The notes: generated from the sequence alone by a model not told the origin. 44,274 nucleotides of DNA from Chloroflexota bacterium (GCA_013694835.1 JACDBP010000319.1:1-44274); one strand, 5' to 3'. Positions 15,523 to 23,924 are shown, numbered from the stretch's first letter. Program-made: numbers and translations.

Positions 15523-17301
15523 TCATTCGATAAGGGCGGACAGTTCCCGGTCGATGAGGTCGTGGACGGCGTTCTGGGCCGCGATCGGCCGGACGGTGTG
15601 ATCGCGTGCGGGCAGGTCCTCCATCACCACGTTCGGCCAGCGGTCGATCCGGGCGATGATCCCATCGCGCTCGAGCTCATGCCGAACGGCCTCGTCGCCG
15701 GAGAAGGCGACGACGACCCTCGTCCGCGAGTCGCGGAGCTGGTCGAGGGTGCGCTCGAGCTTGACGGTCTGTGGGTCTGCCCGGCGCCGATGACGCAGGC
15801 GACCGGGGATCCGAAGCAGCCCCCGCCAGGGCTGGAGCGCCATCGCTCGTCCGATCCTCAGCAGGCGTGCAGCCTTGACCTCCCCGCGCAGGATCCGCCG
15901 CCACGAGTACGGTTGCATCGCACGCCTCGCCAGGCGTGCATCACGGTGCGCTTCGAGCGCGGGATCCCACACCAGCGCTCTAGGGTTGAGGAGCACGGCC
16001 GCGACCACGCGGTCGTCCGCGGCTGCCGTGTTGAACGCCCAGTACGCGCCCGAACACAAGCCGATCAGGACGAAGCGTTGCCCGACCCCGCGTGACTCGA
16101 GCGCATCGATGATCGCTGTCACCTGCTCGCCCAGGTCTGGTGTGTAGAACCGGCCGACGTCGACGTAAACGCCAGCGTCACCGTCAGCGTCCCCGATGCC
16201 CACGAAGTCGACCCGAAGTGTGGGCACGCGTCGGGCCGCCCATCGTCGCCCCGCTTCGACCCACATCCGGTTCGGCCCGATGCGTCGTATGGCACCGGCG
16301 TTCAGGAAGATCGCGCACAGGTCGGCCCGTGGCTCGGACCACGGCTCGGCCAGGAGCCCAACGGATCCTTCGAGGGTCCCGTCGTGGCCGATGGGTGTCT
16401 CGCGGATGCGCGATCCATCAACCAGGAAGTCGCCATGGTCACCTGTGGGCGGACCAGCAGGCTTGCGTGGTGGAGCCGATGGCGAGAGGGCGGCGGGCGC
16501 GGCCTCGAGCCATGCGTTGACCCGGCCGAACACCTCGAGCGGTGGCTGATAGTGCTCCACGTTGAAGCACATCGCCCCCCAGCCCGTACCAGACCCGACG
16601 GTCACCGCGACCCCGCCACGCTCGAGCGCCGTATGGAGGCGTCCGTCGGTCGGGATGCCATCACGCGCCATGAGCATGGCCCGTTGCAGCCCTCCGAATC
16701 CTGCCTCGCCGACCTCGATCCGCTCGATCGCCGAGATCGTCTCCGCGGAGAGAACGAAGCCGCCGACCTCGAGCCATCCGTCGGGGAGAGTCGTGTCCGC
16801 AGTGCCAGTCGCGCCGTATCCCGAACTCTGGAACTTCGCGAACGCCCGCTGCTCGCGCAGAAAGGACCGTCCGCGGGCCGGTGACGCCCACAGCACGAGA
16901 TCATCGATCGGCGCGCCATCGGCGAGCGCAAGGCTGGCGATGAGGCCCCCGAGGCCGAGCCCGATCACGGCTACCCGCGCGCCCGTTGTGTCGCGTAACC
17001 AAGTCGTGGCGGCAACGATCGCCTCCGTCCATGCCCCCAGCCGAGCCGGATCGCTCGGCGAACCGGCGCTGTCGCCGGCGCCGGGCAAGTCGATCCGCAG
17101 CGAGGGGTGGCCGGTGTCGGCCAGGTGCTCCGCCCATGCTCGCCGACTGCGATACGTCGTCACCTCATCCCACCCCCACGGCGGACAGATGAGGACGGCC
17201 GTTCCGGGTGGCATGCTCGGAGACGCCCCGTGGAAGATCCCGAACAGGGGACCGGACTCGATGTTGAGGTACATCGGGCGGGCCGACGGTACGTCGATCA
17301 A
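15523..17301 (-). CDS. Tandem alpha/beta-hydrolase protein
   Basis: A 592-residue protein made of two alpha/beta-hydrolase domains, about 20-275 and 310-590, joined by a Pro-rich linker. Domain 1 has P-P-W-G-W-D-E and the strand-turn R-I-D-L-P-G-A-G-D-S. At the nucleophile elbow it reads G-L-G-L-G, with Gly116 where Ser is expected. Domain 2 has V-D-F-V-G-I-G-D and elbow G-L-C-S-G with Cys416 at the nucleophile position, followed by A-R-D-H-T-V-R-P near the C-terminus as a likely catalytic His. Domain 1 is thus probably non-catalytic. The TTG at 17301 overlaps the GH2 stop by four bases; an ATG at 17274 is an alternative. Last gene of the carrier-protein operon; a role in thioester cleavage or acyl transfer is inferred. 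Confidence 0.75.
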   Translation of the reverse strand: MIDVPSARPMYLNIESGPLFGIFHGASPSMPPGTAVLICPPWGWDEVTTYRSRRAWAEHLADTGHPSLRIDLPGAGDSAGSPSDPARLGAWTEAIVAATTWLRDTTGARVAVIGLGLGGLIASLALADGAPIDDLVLWASPARGRSFLREQRAFAKFQSSGYGATGTADTTLPDGWLEVGGFVLSAETISAIERIEVGEAGFGGLQRAMLMARDGIPTDGRLHTALERGGVAVTVGSGTGWGAMCFNVEHYQPPLEVFGRVNAWLEAAPAALSPSAPPRKPAGPPTGDHGDFLVDGSRIRETPIGHDGTLEGSVGLLAEPWSEPRADLCAIFLNAGAIRRIGPNRMWVEAGRRWAARRVPTLRVDFVGIGDADGDAGVYVDVGRFYTPDLGEQVTAIIDALESRGVGQRFVLIGLCSGAYWAFNTAAADDRVVAAVLLNPRALVWDPALEAHRDARLARRAMQPYSWRRILRGEVKAARLLRIGRAMALQPWRGLLRIPGRLRHRRRADPQTVKLERTLDQLRDSRTRVVVAFSGDEAVRHELERDGIIARIDRWPNVVMEDLPARDHTVRPIAAQNAVHDLIDRELSALIE

Positions 17302-19889
17302 GGCGGCCCGCCCACGACCTCGATCGGGATCTGACCGATGAGGTTGAGCGCCGTCAGGGTCCCGCCACCGAATCGGCGCCCGTCGTCGAGAGGGTGCAGC
17401 GAGATCAGCCGCGTGCCGCCCGGCTCGACCGAGAACGCATCATCCCCGGCGGAGAAGCCGTCCACGTGGATCCGGACGCCATAGGCAAGCCGGCGGCTCC
17501 GGACCGTCAGCCGGACCGTCCCGTCCGCGGCCGACTGGGCGCTCGCCTCGAGTGCCAGGCGGTCGGGCCTCTCGACGTCGACCGGTCGACCGGCCGGGAA
17601 GCGGACTGCCTGCGAAAGCAGCTCGCGCCCGGTCTGCCCGTCTTGCTCGAGGCTCACCACGAGCACATCATGGGCGGGTGGCCCGAACCGATAGGCCCAC
17701 GACACGTCGACGAAGTGCCCGAGCAGCGTCTCGACATTCCGCACGTGTGCGCCGTGCGCGGCAACGTCGATCGTTTCCTGGCCTTCCCCGACCGGCTGCT
17801 CCAGGTCGCGATAGAGCGCCACCCGCAGGCGAGCCACGAGCGGCGTCGAGTGATCGTTCGCCACATGGACGACGACGCCGCCGAGGCCCTCATCGGTCGT
17901 CCAGACCGCTACCGGCGCGAGGGCACGGCGAAGATGGTGATAGGCGACCTTGGGCATCCCACGGTGGTCGAGGACGCCCCAACCCGCGCCCGCAGCGAGA
18001 TCGCGGAGCCACAGGACGAGCGCACCATGACACGTCGAGTCGGTCCGACGCCATTCCCCGAAGACCTCGGCCATGACCTCGCCGCTGACTGCCCGGGAGA
18101 ACTCGAGGTACCGTTCGTGGTCGATCCTGCGAAGCTCGCCCGGGTCCTGCCCGAACAGGTCGGCCAGATAGTGGTCGCGAACATCGTCGAAGTCCCAGCC
18201 GCTGCCGACGTCGCGCGGGACGCCCGCTTTCCAGCGGGGATGGTGGACAACGACCCCTGCCGCGGAATCCGGCAGTAGCGATTCGACGACCGCTTCGTCG
18301 GGTACGTTCGCGAACGCCAGGCACTCGGCGGCGAACCGGACCCCGGAGCTCCGCGCGTCGGCCAGCGGACGCCGATAGCCACCGACCCCGTAATAGTTCG
18401 CGACGCCCCGGTCCGGCCGGAACGGCTGGTCGCCTCCGAACGGCGCAGACGGCGCATAGACCGCGTCCGCCCCGGACGCACGCGACAGTGCTGGGATCGT
18501 CACGCCGAAGAAGTCGGCGCGTCCGAATGTGGGGTCGAGCCCGAGCATCGCGATCTGCTGCTCGATCTCGCTGTTGCCGCACAGCACGGCGAAGCTGGGG
18601 CGGCCGGCGAGCCGGTCGATGACGTCGGTCGCTTCAGCCTCGGCGAGCGCCCGGAACGCGTCATCCGCGAATGGGTAGTCCATGTTCGCGAACATGAGAT
18701 CCTGCCAGACAAGCACACCGAGCTCGTCGCACAGATCGTAGAAGGCGTCCTGCTCATAGGCGCCTGTGCCAGGCAAGCGGAGCATGTTCATCCCACCGTC
18801 ACGGGCGGTCTCGACCGCCGCACGAAGCGATCCTGGCGAGGGAGCGAGGCCGCGTGGGTCGACCGGAGTCCAGACCGCCCCCCGCGCGAAGATCCGCACG
18901 TCGTTCAGGTGGAGGTCGAGCCCATCGCGCTCGAGGTCGTGACCGGCCCCGGGACCCGCTGCCAGTCGTCGAAAGCCGACCCGCCCGGCGTCGATCGCGA
19001 TCGGCCCTACGTCGGTCTCGACCTTGAATCTAACGTCGTACAGGGCAGGCTCGCCGTGGGTGTGAGGCCACCACCGTCGTGCCGCTGGCACCCGCACCTC
19101 TCCCCGGAAGAGCAGTCGTTGTTCGTCGCCGGACGTGTCCAGGTATGCATGATGGGATCCCGTCTCCCCGGTCAGGACGACCCCGACCTGACGGGTCCGG
19201 CGGGCACCGATGGTCCGCACGCCAAGGCGCACCGACAGCACACCTTCGTCGCCGTCGAGTCGCGGCCGAAGGTCGATGCGCTCGACGGTGATGCCTCGCC
19301 GGCGCTCGAGCCAGACGGGCCCCCACGGGCCGACCGCAGGCGGCCCGGGCGCGAACCCTGGCGCGCGGCCGAGGAGCGTCGTTCTGATCCAGCGCAGATT
19401 GCCGTCGGCGACGAGGCGCGTCCGCCATCTGGCCCGCGGGCGGCGCGGTGCGCTCAACCTGGGTCCGAGGGCACTAAACCGGATCGCAAGCTCGTTCGCG
19501 CCGCGCAGGCGGCCGCCGATCTCGATCGCGTGGCGGACGAACATCGAATCGCTGACCACCACCTGTTCCCCATTCAGGTATACCTCGGCGATGGTCGCAA
19601 GGCCGTCGAGGAAGAGCACGACCGACTCGTCATCGTCGCCACGGGCCGCCTGGAAGTTCGTCCGGAACCACCAGTCCTGGGCGTCGAGATCAGCTGCCAT
19701 CAGACCGGCCTCGGCGAGCACCGAGGCGACCGTGCCGGGCACTCGTGCCGGAAGCCAGGTCAACCCATCGAGCTCAGCGGGGTCGGCGAACGAGTCCGGC
19801 GCAGCGGATGCGGCTACCCAACCTTCATCGAGCGGCACGACATCGTGATCCTGGACGCGGACCCGCCGTGCCAACCGTGCCGGCGGCAT
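17298..19889 (-). CDS. Glycoside hydrolase family 2, beta-mannosidase-like
   Basis: An 863-residue GH2 protein. The N-terminal jelly-roll domain includes D-W-W-F-R-T-N-F (72-79) and V-Y-L-N-G (103-107); G-P-W-G-P-V-W-L is at 187-194. The TIM barrel starts near 330 with M-N-M-L-R-L-P-G-T-G-A-Y-E-Q-D-A-F-Y-D-L-C, close to beta-mannosidases. The acid/base would be Glu441 in C-G-N-S-E (usual G-N-E or G-N-N-E). The nucleophile would be Glu522 in F-A-A-E-C, where most GH2 enzymes have S-E-x-G. There is no signal peptide, so it is cytoplasmic. ATG at 19889 lies four bases after the DUF1839 stop. Its place inside an aminoacyl-carrier operon suggests a glycosylated substrate or product. Confidence 0.85.
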   Translation of the reverse strand: MPPARLARRVRVQDHDVVPLDEGWVAASAAPDSFADPAELDGLTWLPARVPGTVASVLAEAGLMAADLDAQDWWFRTNFQAARGDDDESVVLFLDGLATIAEVYLNGEQVVVSDSMFVRHAIEIGGRLRGANELAIRFSALGPRLSAPRRPRARWRTRLVADGNLRWIRTTLLGRAPGFAPGPPAVGPWGPVWLERRRGITVERIDLRPRLDGDEGVLSVRLGVRTIGARRTRQVGVVLTGETGSHHAYLDTSGDEQRLLFRGEVRVPAARRWWPHTHGEPALYDVRFKVETDVGPIAIDAGRVGFRRLAAGPGAGHDLERDGLDLHLNDVRIFARGAVWTPVDPRGLAPSPGSLRAAVETARDGGMNMLRLPGTGAYEQDAFYDLCDELGVLVWQDLMFANMDYPFADDAFRALAEAEATDVIDRLAGRPSFAVLCGNSEIEQQIAMLGLDPTFGRADFFGVTIPALSRASGADAVYAPSAPFGGDQPFRPDRGVANYYGVGGYRRPLADARSSGVRFAAECLAFANVPDEAVVESLLPDSAAGVVVHHPRWKAGVPRDVGSGWDFDDVRDHYLADLFGQDPGELRRIDHERYLEFSRAVSGEVMAEVFGEWRRTDSTCHGALVLWLRDLAAGAGWGVLDHRGMPKVAYHHLRRALAPVAVWTTDEGLGGVVVHVANDHSTPLVARLRVALYRDLEQPVGEGQETIDVAAHGAHVRNVETLLGHFVDVSWAYRFGPPAHDVLVVSLEQDGQTGRELLSQAVRFPAGRPVDVERPDRLALEASAQSAADGTVRLTVRSRRLAYGVRIHVDGFSAGDDAFSVEPGGTRLISLHPLDDGRRFGGGTLTALNLIGQIPIEVVGGPP

Positions 19890-19893
19890 GGGG

Positions 19894-20859
19894 CTACCGG
19901 ACTGCGTCGTCGAGCGCGCCGAGTGCCACGTCCCACGCTTCGCTCAACGCGTCGATCGCGGCCTCGGCGTCGAATGGCCGCCGCCGAGCGAGCTTGAAGC
20001 CAAGTAGCTTGGACCCCTCGACGATCTCCGACATGGCCGTCACCGCCCGCCCGCCCTCATCGCCGAGCAGCCAGCCGACGTGCGAGGCGCACAGTTCGAA
20101 CCCGGCTCCCGCCATCCGCACGGTCGCGAATGCGTAGGCATGGAATCGAGCCACATCGCCGGCCAGCAGGTCCGGGAGGTCACGGCTCAGTCGAACGCCG
20201 AACCGGTCGAACGGATTGCCGGCATGGACCCGATCGAGGTGATGGCGCAGGATCTCGCGGGACGCTGCCCGCAGCGCGGCCCCTTCGAGGCGCGGGCCGG
20301 CATCGAAGCGGATGAGCTCCGTGTATGGGGGAAGGATCTCGTCGTCCGCGTGGTCGACCCGAAACACGCCGCGGTAGTCTTCCCCGCTCAGCTCGTGCAG
20401 TGACGTGTTGTGGAAGTAGCGGAGGCGTTGCCCGAGCAGGTCGATCGCCTCGGCGGCGACGCCGGTCTTCACGTGCTCCGTGCGATAGCTGCTCGAGGCC
20501 GTATCCGGAAGGTGCCAGGCGTCGAGCTCCACGGTGAGCGAGCGGCCATCGGCGAGAAGCTCAGCGATCTGGTCAGGCATGGACCGGTAGGGCTGCATCT
20601 CGTGGATATCGACACCGAAGAGGCGCTCGAGGTCCTCGGGGGGTGGCTTGAAGAACGTCCACTGGTCCCCTTCGAAGTCCATTCGAACGATCGAGCCGAG
20701 GCACGCCAACGGTTCGTCGCCCCGAGCGTGGAGGAGCTCGATAAGCAGGTCCGTGTAGCAGTTCGTCTCCTGGTACGTGCGTTCGGCGGCATGCAGTGGG
20801 TGCGATCGATACGTGGCCGGATCGAGCCCGAACAGGCTGACCATGCCGGACGTAGCCAT
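19894..20859 (-). CDS. DUF1839 family protein
   Basis: A 321-residue protein of unknown function in the DUF1839 family. Recognisable family stretches are F-G-L-D-P-A-T-Y-R near the start, E-T-N-C-Y-T-D-L-x-I-E, F-E-G-D-Q-W-T-F-F-K at about 65, E-L-D-A-W-H-L-P-D-T, and L-R-Y-F-H-N. The conserved Asn-Cys-Tyr and the acidic/His residues could form an active site, but none is established. From family knowledge, DUF1839 genes recur beside amino acid:[carrier protein] ligases, as here. I chose the ATG at 20859; an in-frame GTG at 20865 overlaps the ligase stop by four bases and is equally plausible. Confidence 0.82.
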   Translation of the reverse strand: MATSGMVSLFGLDPATYRSHPLHAAERTYQETNCYTDLLIELLHARGDEPLACLGSIVRMDFEGDQWTFFKPPPEDLERLFGVDIHEMQPYRSMPDQIAELLADGRSLTVELDAWHLPDTASSSYRTEHVKTGVAAEAIDLLGQRLRYFHNTSLHELSGEDYRGVFRVDHADDEILPPYTELIRFDAGPRLEGAALRAASREILRHHLDRVHAGNPFDRFGVRLSRDLPDLLAGDVARFHAYAFATVRMAGAGFELCASHVGWLLGDEGGRAVTAMSEIVEGSKLLGFKLARRRPFDAEAAIDALSEAWDVALGALDDAVR

Positions 20860-20861
20860 CG

Positions 20862-21791
20862 TCACGGCCACAGCTGCCGGGTGACCGCGGCCGGCCATCG
20901 AGTGTGGTCGAGGCCGTGGCTCCGCAGGAGGCCGAGCGTGATCCGCTCGAGGCCGAACCCGAGACAGGCGGTGTGGGCTGGGCTGCCGTCGGCCATCGTG
21001 ATCCCGTACGTCCCGGCGAAGTGATCCTGGTGGTAGTTGAACGAGGCGACCGCCGTCGGCTCCGGACCGGCGATGGGGATGAGCAGTTCGAACTTGAGTT
21101 CCTGGGCTCGCTGGTTGGCAGCCAGCATCCGGCCAGCGCGGCCGAAGAACGGGTCGGCGGCCACCTCGGGGTGGGCATCCAGCCCCACACGTGTCAGGAC
21201 CTCTTCCGCTCGATCGCGCCAGCTGTTCCGCCAGAGGGCGACGGTCTCGGGCTCGCCCAGGCGGACCATCTCGCGCTGATGGAACATCTGGAGGCGCGCC
21301 GGATCGGCCGATGGTTCGTGGCGGAAGACGTAGGCGCCGCCGGCGTCGATGGCCAGGCCACCGGGCGGCAGCGGGCCGCGCCGGGCGATGGCCGGATAGA
21401 CCGGGTAGCAGGCGGCCGGCACCAGGACGAGGTCTGTCATCCGCTGGTACCCGCTCCAGTCTCCGTGACGGTGGGCGACGTCCTCTTGCTCGATGGCCTC
21501 CTGCTCGGTCCCCTCGAACGAGAAGATCGTGCCGGCCAGGTGGGGGAAGGACTTGAGGTAGCCGCTCGCCTCGAAGTGGCGACGCGGCAGGACCGGCGGA
21601 AAGCGCATCGCCTCGGCACCATCGGGTTCGGCCACCCGGCTGACGAGGCGGTCGAATGCCTCCCGGATCCGCTCGAAGCCGCCGCCACGGCCGTACACGC
21701 CAGGCTCCCCGGTCTCGATCAGCAACCCATGATCGAGGAGCTCCACGAGGAATTCGGCCTGGTCGGGAGTGGCCGCCAGGAGCCCGGCCAT
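20862..21791 (-). CDS. Amino acid--[acyl-carrier-protein] ligase (SerRS-like, aa:CP ligase)
   Basis: A class II aminoacyl-tRNA-synthetase homologue of 309 residues that lacks the tRNA-binding N-terminal arm. Such enzymes activate a small amino acid (glycine or alanine in characterised rhizobial homologues) with ATP and load it on the phosphopantetheine of a carrier protein. Motif 2 is F-R-H-E-P (156-160) with H-Q-R-E-M after it; motif 3 is G-F-G-L-E-R (278-283). The expected zinc ligands Cys128 (A-C-Y-P-V-Y-P), Glu174 and Cys276 (T-A-C-L-G-F-G) fit the Cys-Glu-Cys site of atypical SerRS and aa:CP ligases. ATG at 21791 shares one base with the stop of the upstream dehydrogenase gene. The nearby carrier protein is the probable partner. 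Confidence 0.9.
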   Translation of the reverse strand: MAGLLAATPDQAEFLVELLDHGLLIETGEPGVYGRGGGFERIREAFDRLVSRVAEPDGAEAMRFPPVLPRRHFEASGYLKSFPHLAGTIFSFEGTEQEAIEQEDVAHRHGDWSGYQRMTDLVLVPAACYPVYPAIARRGPLPPGGLAIDAGGAYVFRHEPSADPARLQMFHQREMVRLGEPETVALWRNSWRDRAEEVLTRVGLDAHPEVAADPFFGRAGRMLAANQRAQELKFELLIPIAGPEPTAVASFNYHQDHFAGTYGITMADGSPAHTACLGFGLERITLGLLRSHGLDHTRWPAAVTRQLWP

Positions 21792-22966
21792 CAGACGTCC
21801 TTGGCGATGAGCAGCAGGAGTGCGTTCCGCTCGTGGATCCGCTCATTGGCGATCATCAGCGGAGCCGACATCGTATCCCGCAGGTGGCGCCCGACGCTGA
21901 ACGGCGTGTCGTTCTTGTAGCCCACGATGCCACCGATCGCCATGGCGCCCTGGCAGACCCGCGGTGCCTGTTCGGAGGCCGCGATCTTCAGGTTGTTGAA
22001 GCGGAGGATGCTGGCCATCGTGGATAAACGCTCTCGGTCCGGGGTGGCCGACGCTTCGGTGAAGTCTCGCAGGGCCGAGTTCACCTCTGCCCGCAGCAGC
22101 GACAACTCGCTCATGAGATGCGACAGGCGCTGCGCTGTCGGCGGGACCTGGTCGGGACGCTGCTTGGCGGAGGCCCGTACGAACGCGCGAGCCCGGTCGA
22201 ACGCGTCGGTGGCGATCCCCAGCCACAGATGCGACCACAGGAGATGGCTTACCGGTACCATCGATTCGCCCGCGACGATCGGGAAGGGCGTCGGCAGGAC
22301 CTGGTCCGTCGAGAACTCGGCCCGAACGACGAAGCCGGGCGAGGACGTCCCTCGCATGCCCAGCGGATCCCAGGTGCCGGTCTGTTCGAGCGTCATCTGG
22401 TCCTTGTGGGTCAGCACGATGACCTGGTCGCCGGGCTCGGCGTCGGGTGTGCGCCGCAGCGTCGTGAAGAGATCGTCGGCATAGAGACCGTACGACACCG
22501 TCGGCGCCTGCTTCTCGAACGTGGCGTTGCCGTCCCGGGACGGCGTGACCGCCGCGTTCGAGCGCCCGAGGTCCCCACCCGTCCCTACCTCGGACGTGAC
22601 GGAGGCGATGAGCCGCTGGTCACGGGCGACGTCGCGCAGGTATGCCTCGAACCACGGCGCATCGGCCAGGTGCCGGGTCATGCACGCGATCTGGATCTGG
22701 TGCATCGCGTAGACCATGGCGCTCGATCCGCACCGGCGACCGAGTTCGAAGCACGCCGCCGCCACCGCCTCGAACGAGATGCCGCCCCCGCCCAATTCCG
22801 TCGGGATGAGCGCCGACAAGGCCCCGTCCGCACGCAGCGCATCGAGTGCCTCGACCGGAAAACGGGCCTTCCGGTCGACGTCGTCGGCGTTCACTGCGGC
22901 GAACTCATCGGCGATCTTTCGGATCCCGTTCAGGAAGCCCGCGTCGACGTCGATCGCGACGCTCAT
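21791..22966 (-). CDS. Acyl-CoA-dehydrogenase-like flavoprotein
   Basis: A 391-residue protein of the acyl-CoA dehydrogenase fold (FAD-binding, all-alpha / beta / all-alpha). Visible features are the N-terminal helical domain with I-P-T-E-L-G-G-G-G (about 54-62), the mid-domain W-D-P-L-G-M-R-G-T-S-S, and the C-terminal helices with G-A-M-A-I-G-G-I-V-G-Y. The usual catalytic Y-E-G-T near the C-terminus is not recognisable; L-M-I-A-N-E-R stands there. From context it may oxidise an aminoacyl (not acyl-CoA) thioester on the carrier protein, as prolyl-carrier dehydrogenases do in pyrrole pathways; this is inference. ATG at 22966 overlaps the carrier-protein stop (ATGA). Confidence 0.85.
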   Translation of the reverse strand: MSVAIDVDAGFLNGIRKIADEFAAVNADDVDRKARFPVEALDALRADGALSALIPTELGGGGISFEAVAAACFELGRRCGSSAMVYAMHQIQIACMTRHLADAPWFEAYLRDVARDQRLIASVTSEVGTGGDLGRSNAAVTPSRDGNATFEKQAPTVSYGLYADDLFTTLRRTPDAEPGDQVIVLTHKDQMTLEQTGTWDPLGMRGTSSPGFVVRAEFSTDQVLPTPFPIVAGESMVPVSHLLWSHLWLGIATDAFDRARAFVRASAKQRPDQVPPTAQRLSHLMSELSLLRAEVNSALRDFTEASATPDRERLSTMASILRFNNLKIAASEQAPRVCQGAMAIGGIVGYKNDTPFSVGRHLRDTMSAPLMIANERIHERNALLLLIAKDV

Positions 22967-23208
22967 GCCGCCGACACCTGGAGCCTCTCGAGCGCGTCGG
23001 TGATCGAGGCGACGCTCTGAAAGACACTCCGCTTCAGCATGGCGTCGGGAAACTCGATGTCGAACTCAGCCTCCAGGGCGAGCATGAGGTTGACGCTCGC
23101 ATGCGAGGTCATGCCAGCCTGATAGAGGTCGGCGTGATCTTCCAACGCCTGGATGTCGGTCGGCAGCCGGCCGTGTTGAAGGATGATGTGCCGGACTCGT
23201 TCACCCAT
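22963..23208 (-). CDS. Carrier protein for amino acids (phosphopantetheine-binding)
   Basis: An 81-residue acyl/peptidyl-carrier-type protein with the four-helix pattern. The start M-G-E-R-V-R-H-I-I-L-Q-H-G-R-L-P resembles carrier proteins that pair with aa:CP ligases. The attachment site reads D-L-Y-Q-A-G-M-T-S-H-A-S-V-N-L-M, where Ser35 in T-S-H takes the place of the usual D-S-L. The following F-D-I-E-F-P-D-A-M-L is conserved in carrier proteins. I chose ATG 23208 by family length; an in-frame ATG at 23244 adds 12 residues. It is the first gene of the six-gene operon, and acpS, whose product would add the phosphopantetheine, is divergent from it. Confidence 0.88.
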   Translation of the reverse strand: MGERVRHIILQHGRLPTDIQALEDHADLYQAGMTSHASVNLMLALEAEFDIEFPDAMLKRSVFQSVASITDALERLQVSAA

Positions 23209-23414
23209 GCCTGACTCGGGATCCACCCTTAAGACGACCTCCATAGGCGCGACGGACGCTGCGAAGGATACGACAGCGACGACTCGTTGCCGAGTCTCCG
23301 GCGGCTCGAGCTTGCACGCACGCACCACGCCGTTCGGAGAGCCCTGTGCCGCTCAAGGCCGGTGGGACGTGTGGGCGGCTTGACAGGCCCGTGACGACGC
23401 CCAACGATCGGCTC
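23209..23414. promoter_or_regulatory. Divergent promoter region between carrier-protein operon and acpS
   Basis: On the plus strand a perfect TTGACA at 23380-23385 is followed after 17 bases by AACGAT (23403-23408), seven bases before the acpS ATG; this -10 is poor but the geometry would give a leaderless acpS mRNA. On the minus strand TATCCT at 23270-23265 could be the -10 of the carrier-protein operon, without a clear -35. Both are tentative. Confidence 0.4.
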
Positions 23415-23828
23415 ATGGTCATCCACGTGGGGCTCGATCTCGTGTCCGTCGCCGAGGTCGCGGATGCACTCGTCGCTCTCCACGGCCACCGGTACCTGAC
23501 CCGGGTCTACACCGAGCGCGAGATCGCGGACTGCCGGACGTCCGCCGGTGTCGACCCAAGAAGGCTGGCGGCCCGGTTCGCGGCAAAGGAGGCGACCCTG
23601 AAGGCCCTGGGCACGGCTGACGATGCGGTCTCCCTGCGCGATATCGAAGTCCAGCGGGAACCGTCTGGACGGGTCCGCTTGGTGCTGCGCGGGGGGGCGG
23701 CTGAACTGGCTGCCGAGGCCGGAGTCGTCGAGCTGGCACTGAGCCTCACCCATGAGGGCGGATACGCCGCGGCGATCGTCGTCGCAGAATACGGGCGGAC
23801 CGCCACCGACGGCGCGGTCCAGCCATGA
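23415..23828 (+). CDS. acpS: Holo-[acyl-carrier-protein] synthase
   Basis: A 137-residue AcpS-type phosphopantetheinyl transferase that moves 4'-phosphopantetheine from CoA to a conserved serine of carrier proteins. The Mg2+-binding residues are Asp8 in V-G-L-D-L-V and Glu59 in R-F-A-A-K-E-A-T-L-K-A-L, the classic W/R-F-A-x-K-E-A motif. The C-terminal L-S-L-T-H-E-G-G-Y-A-A-A-I-V strand motif is intact. The ATG at 23415 is chosen because the protein begins five residues before the family motif; an upstream frame is not family-like. Adjacent to the carrier-protein operon and divergent from it, it may serve both fatty-acid ACP and this pathway. Confidence 0.93.
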   Translation: MVIHVGLDLVSVAEVADALVALHGHRYLTRVYTEREIADCRTSAGVDPRRLAARFAAKEATLKALGTADDAVSLRDIEVQREPSGRVRLVLRGGAAELAAEAGVVELALSLTHEGGYAAAIVVAEYGRTATDGAVQP

Positions 23829-23835
23829 GGAGTGG

Positions 23836-23900
23836 ATGACCGCGAGGTACTAGCACTTCGTCATCATCGGCGGTGGCTCGGGCCGGCACCTCGCCGGCGA
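23836..23900 (+). pseudogene. Possible remnant of an FAD/NAD-dependent oxidoreductase N-terminus
   Basis: After AGGAG and an ATG at 23836 the frame reads M-T-A-R-Y, a TAG stop at 23851, then H-F-V-I-I-G-G-G-S-G-R. This looks like the beta-strand and G-x-G-x-x-G start of a pyridine nucleotide-disulfide oxidoreductase. Similarity is lost within about ten further residues, just before the promoter of the next gene. It may be a broken and deleted gene; a chance resemblance over 11 residues is also possible. Confidence 0.35.
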
Positions 23901-23924
23901 CGCTCCTGGCGCGACGGGACCCTC

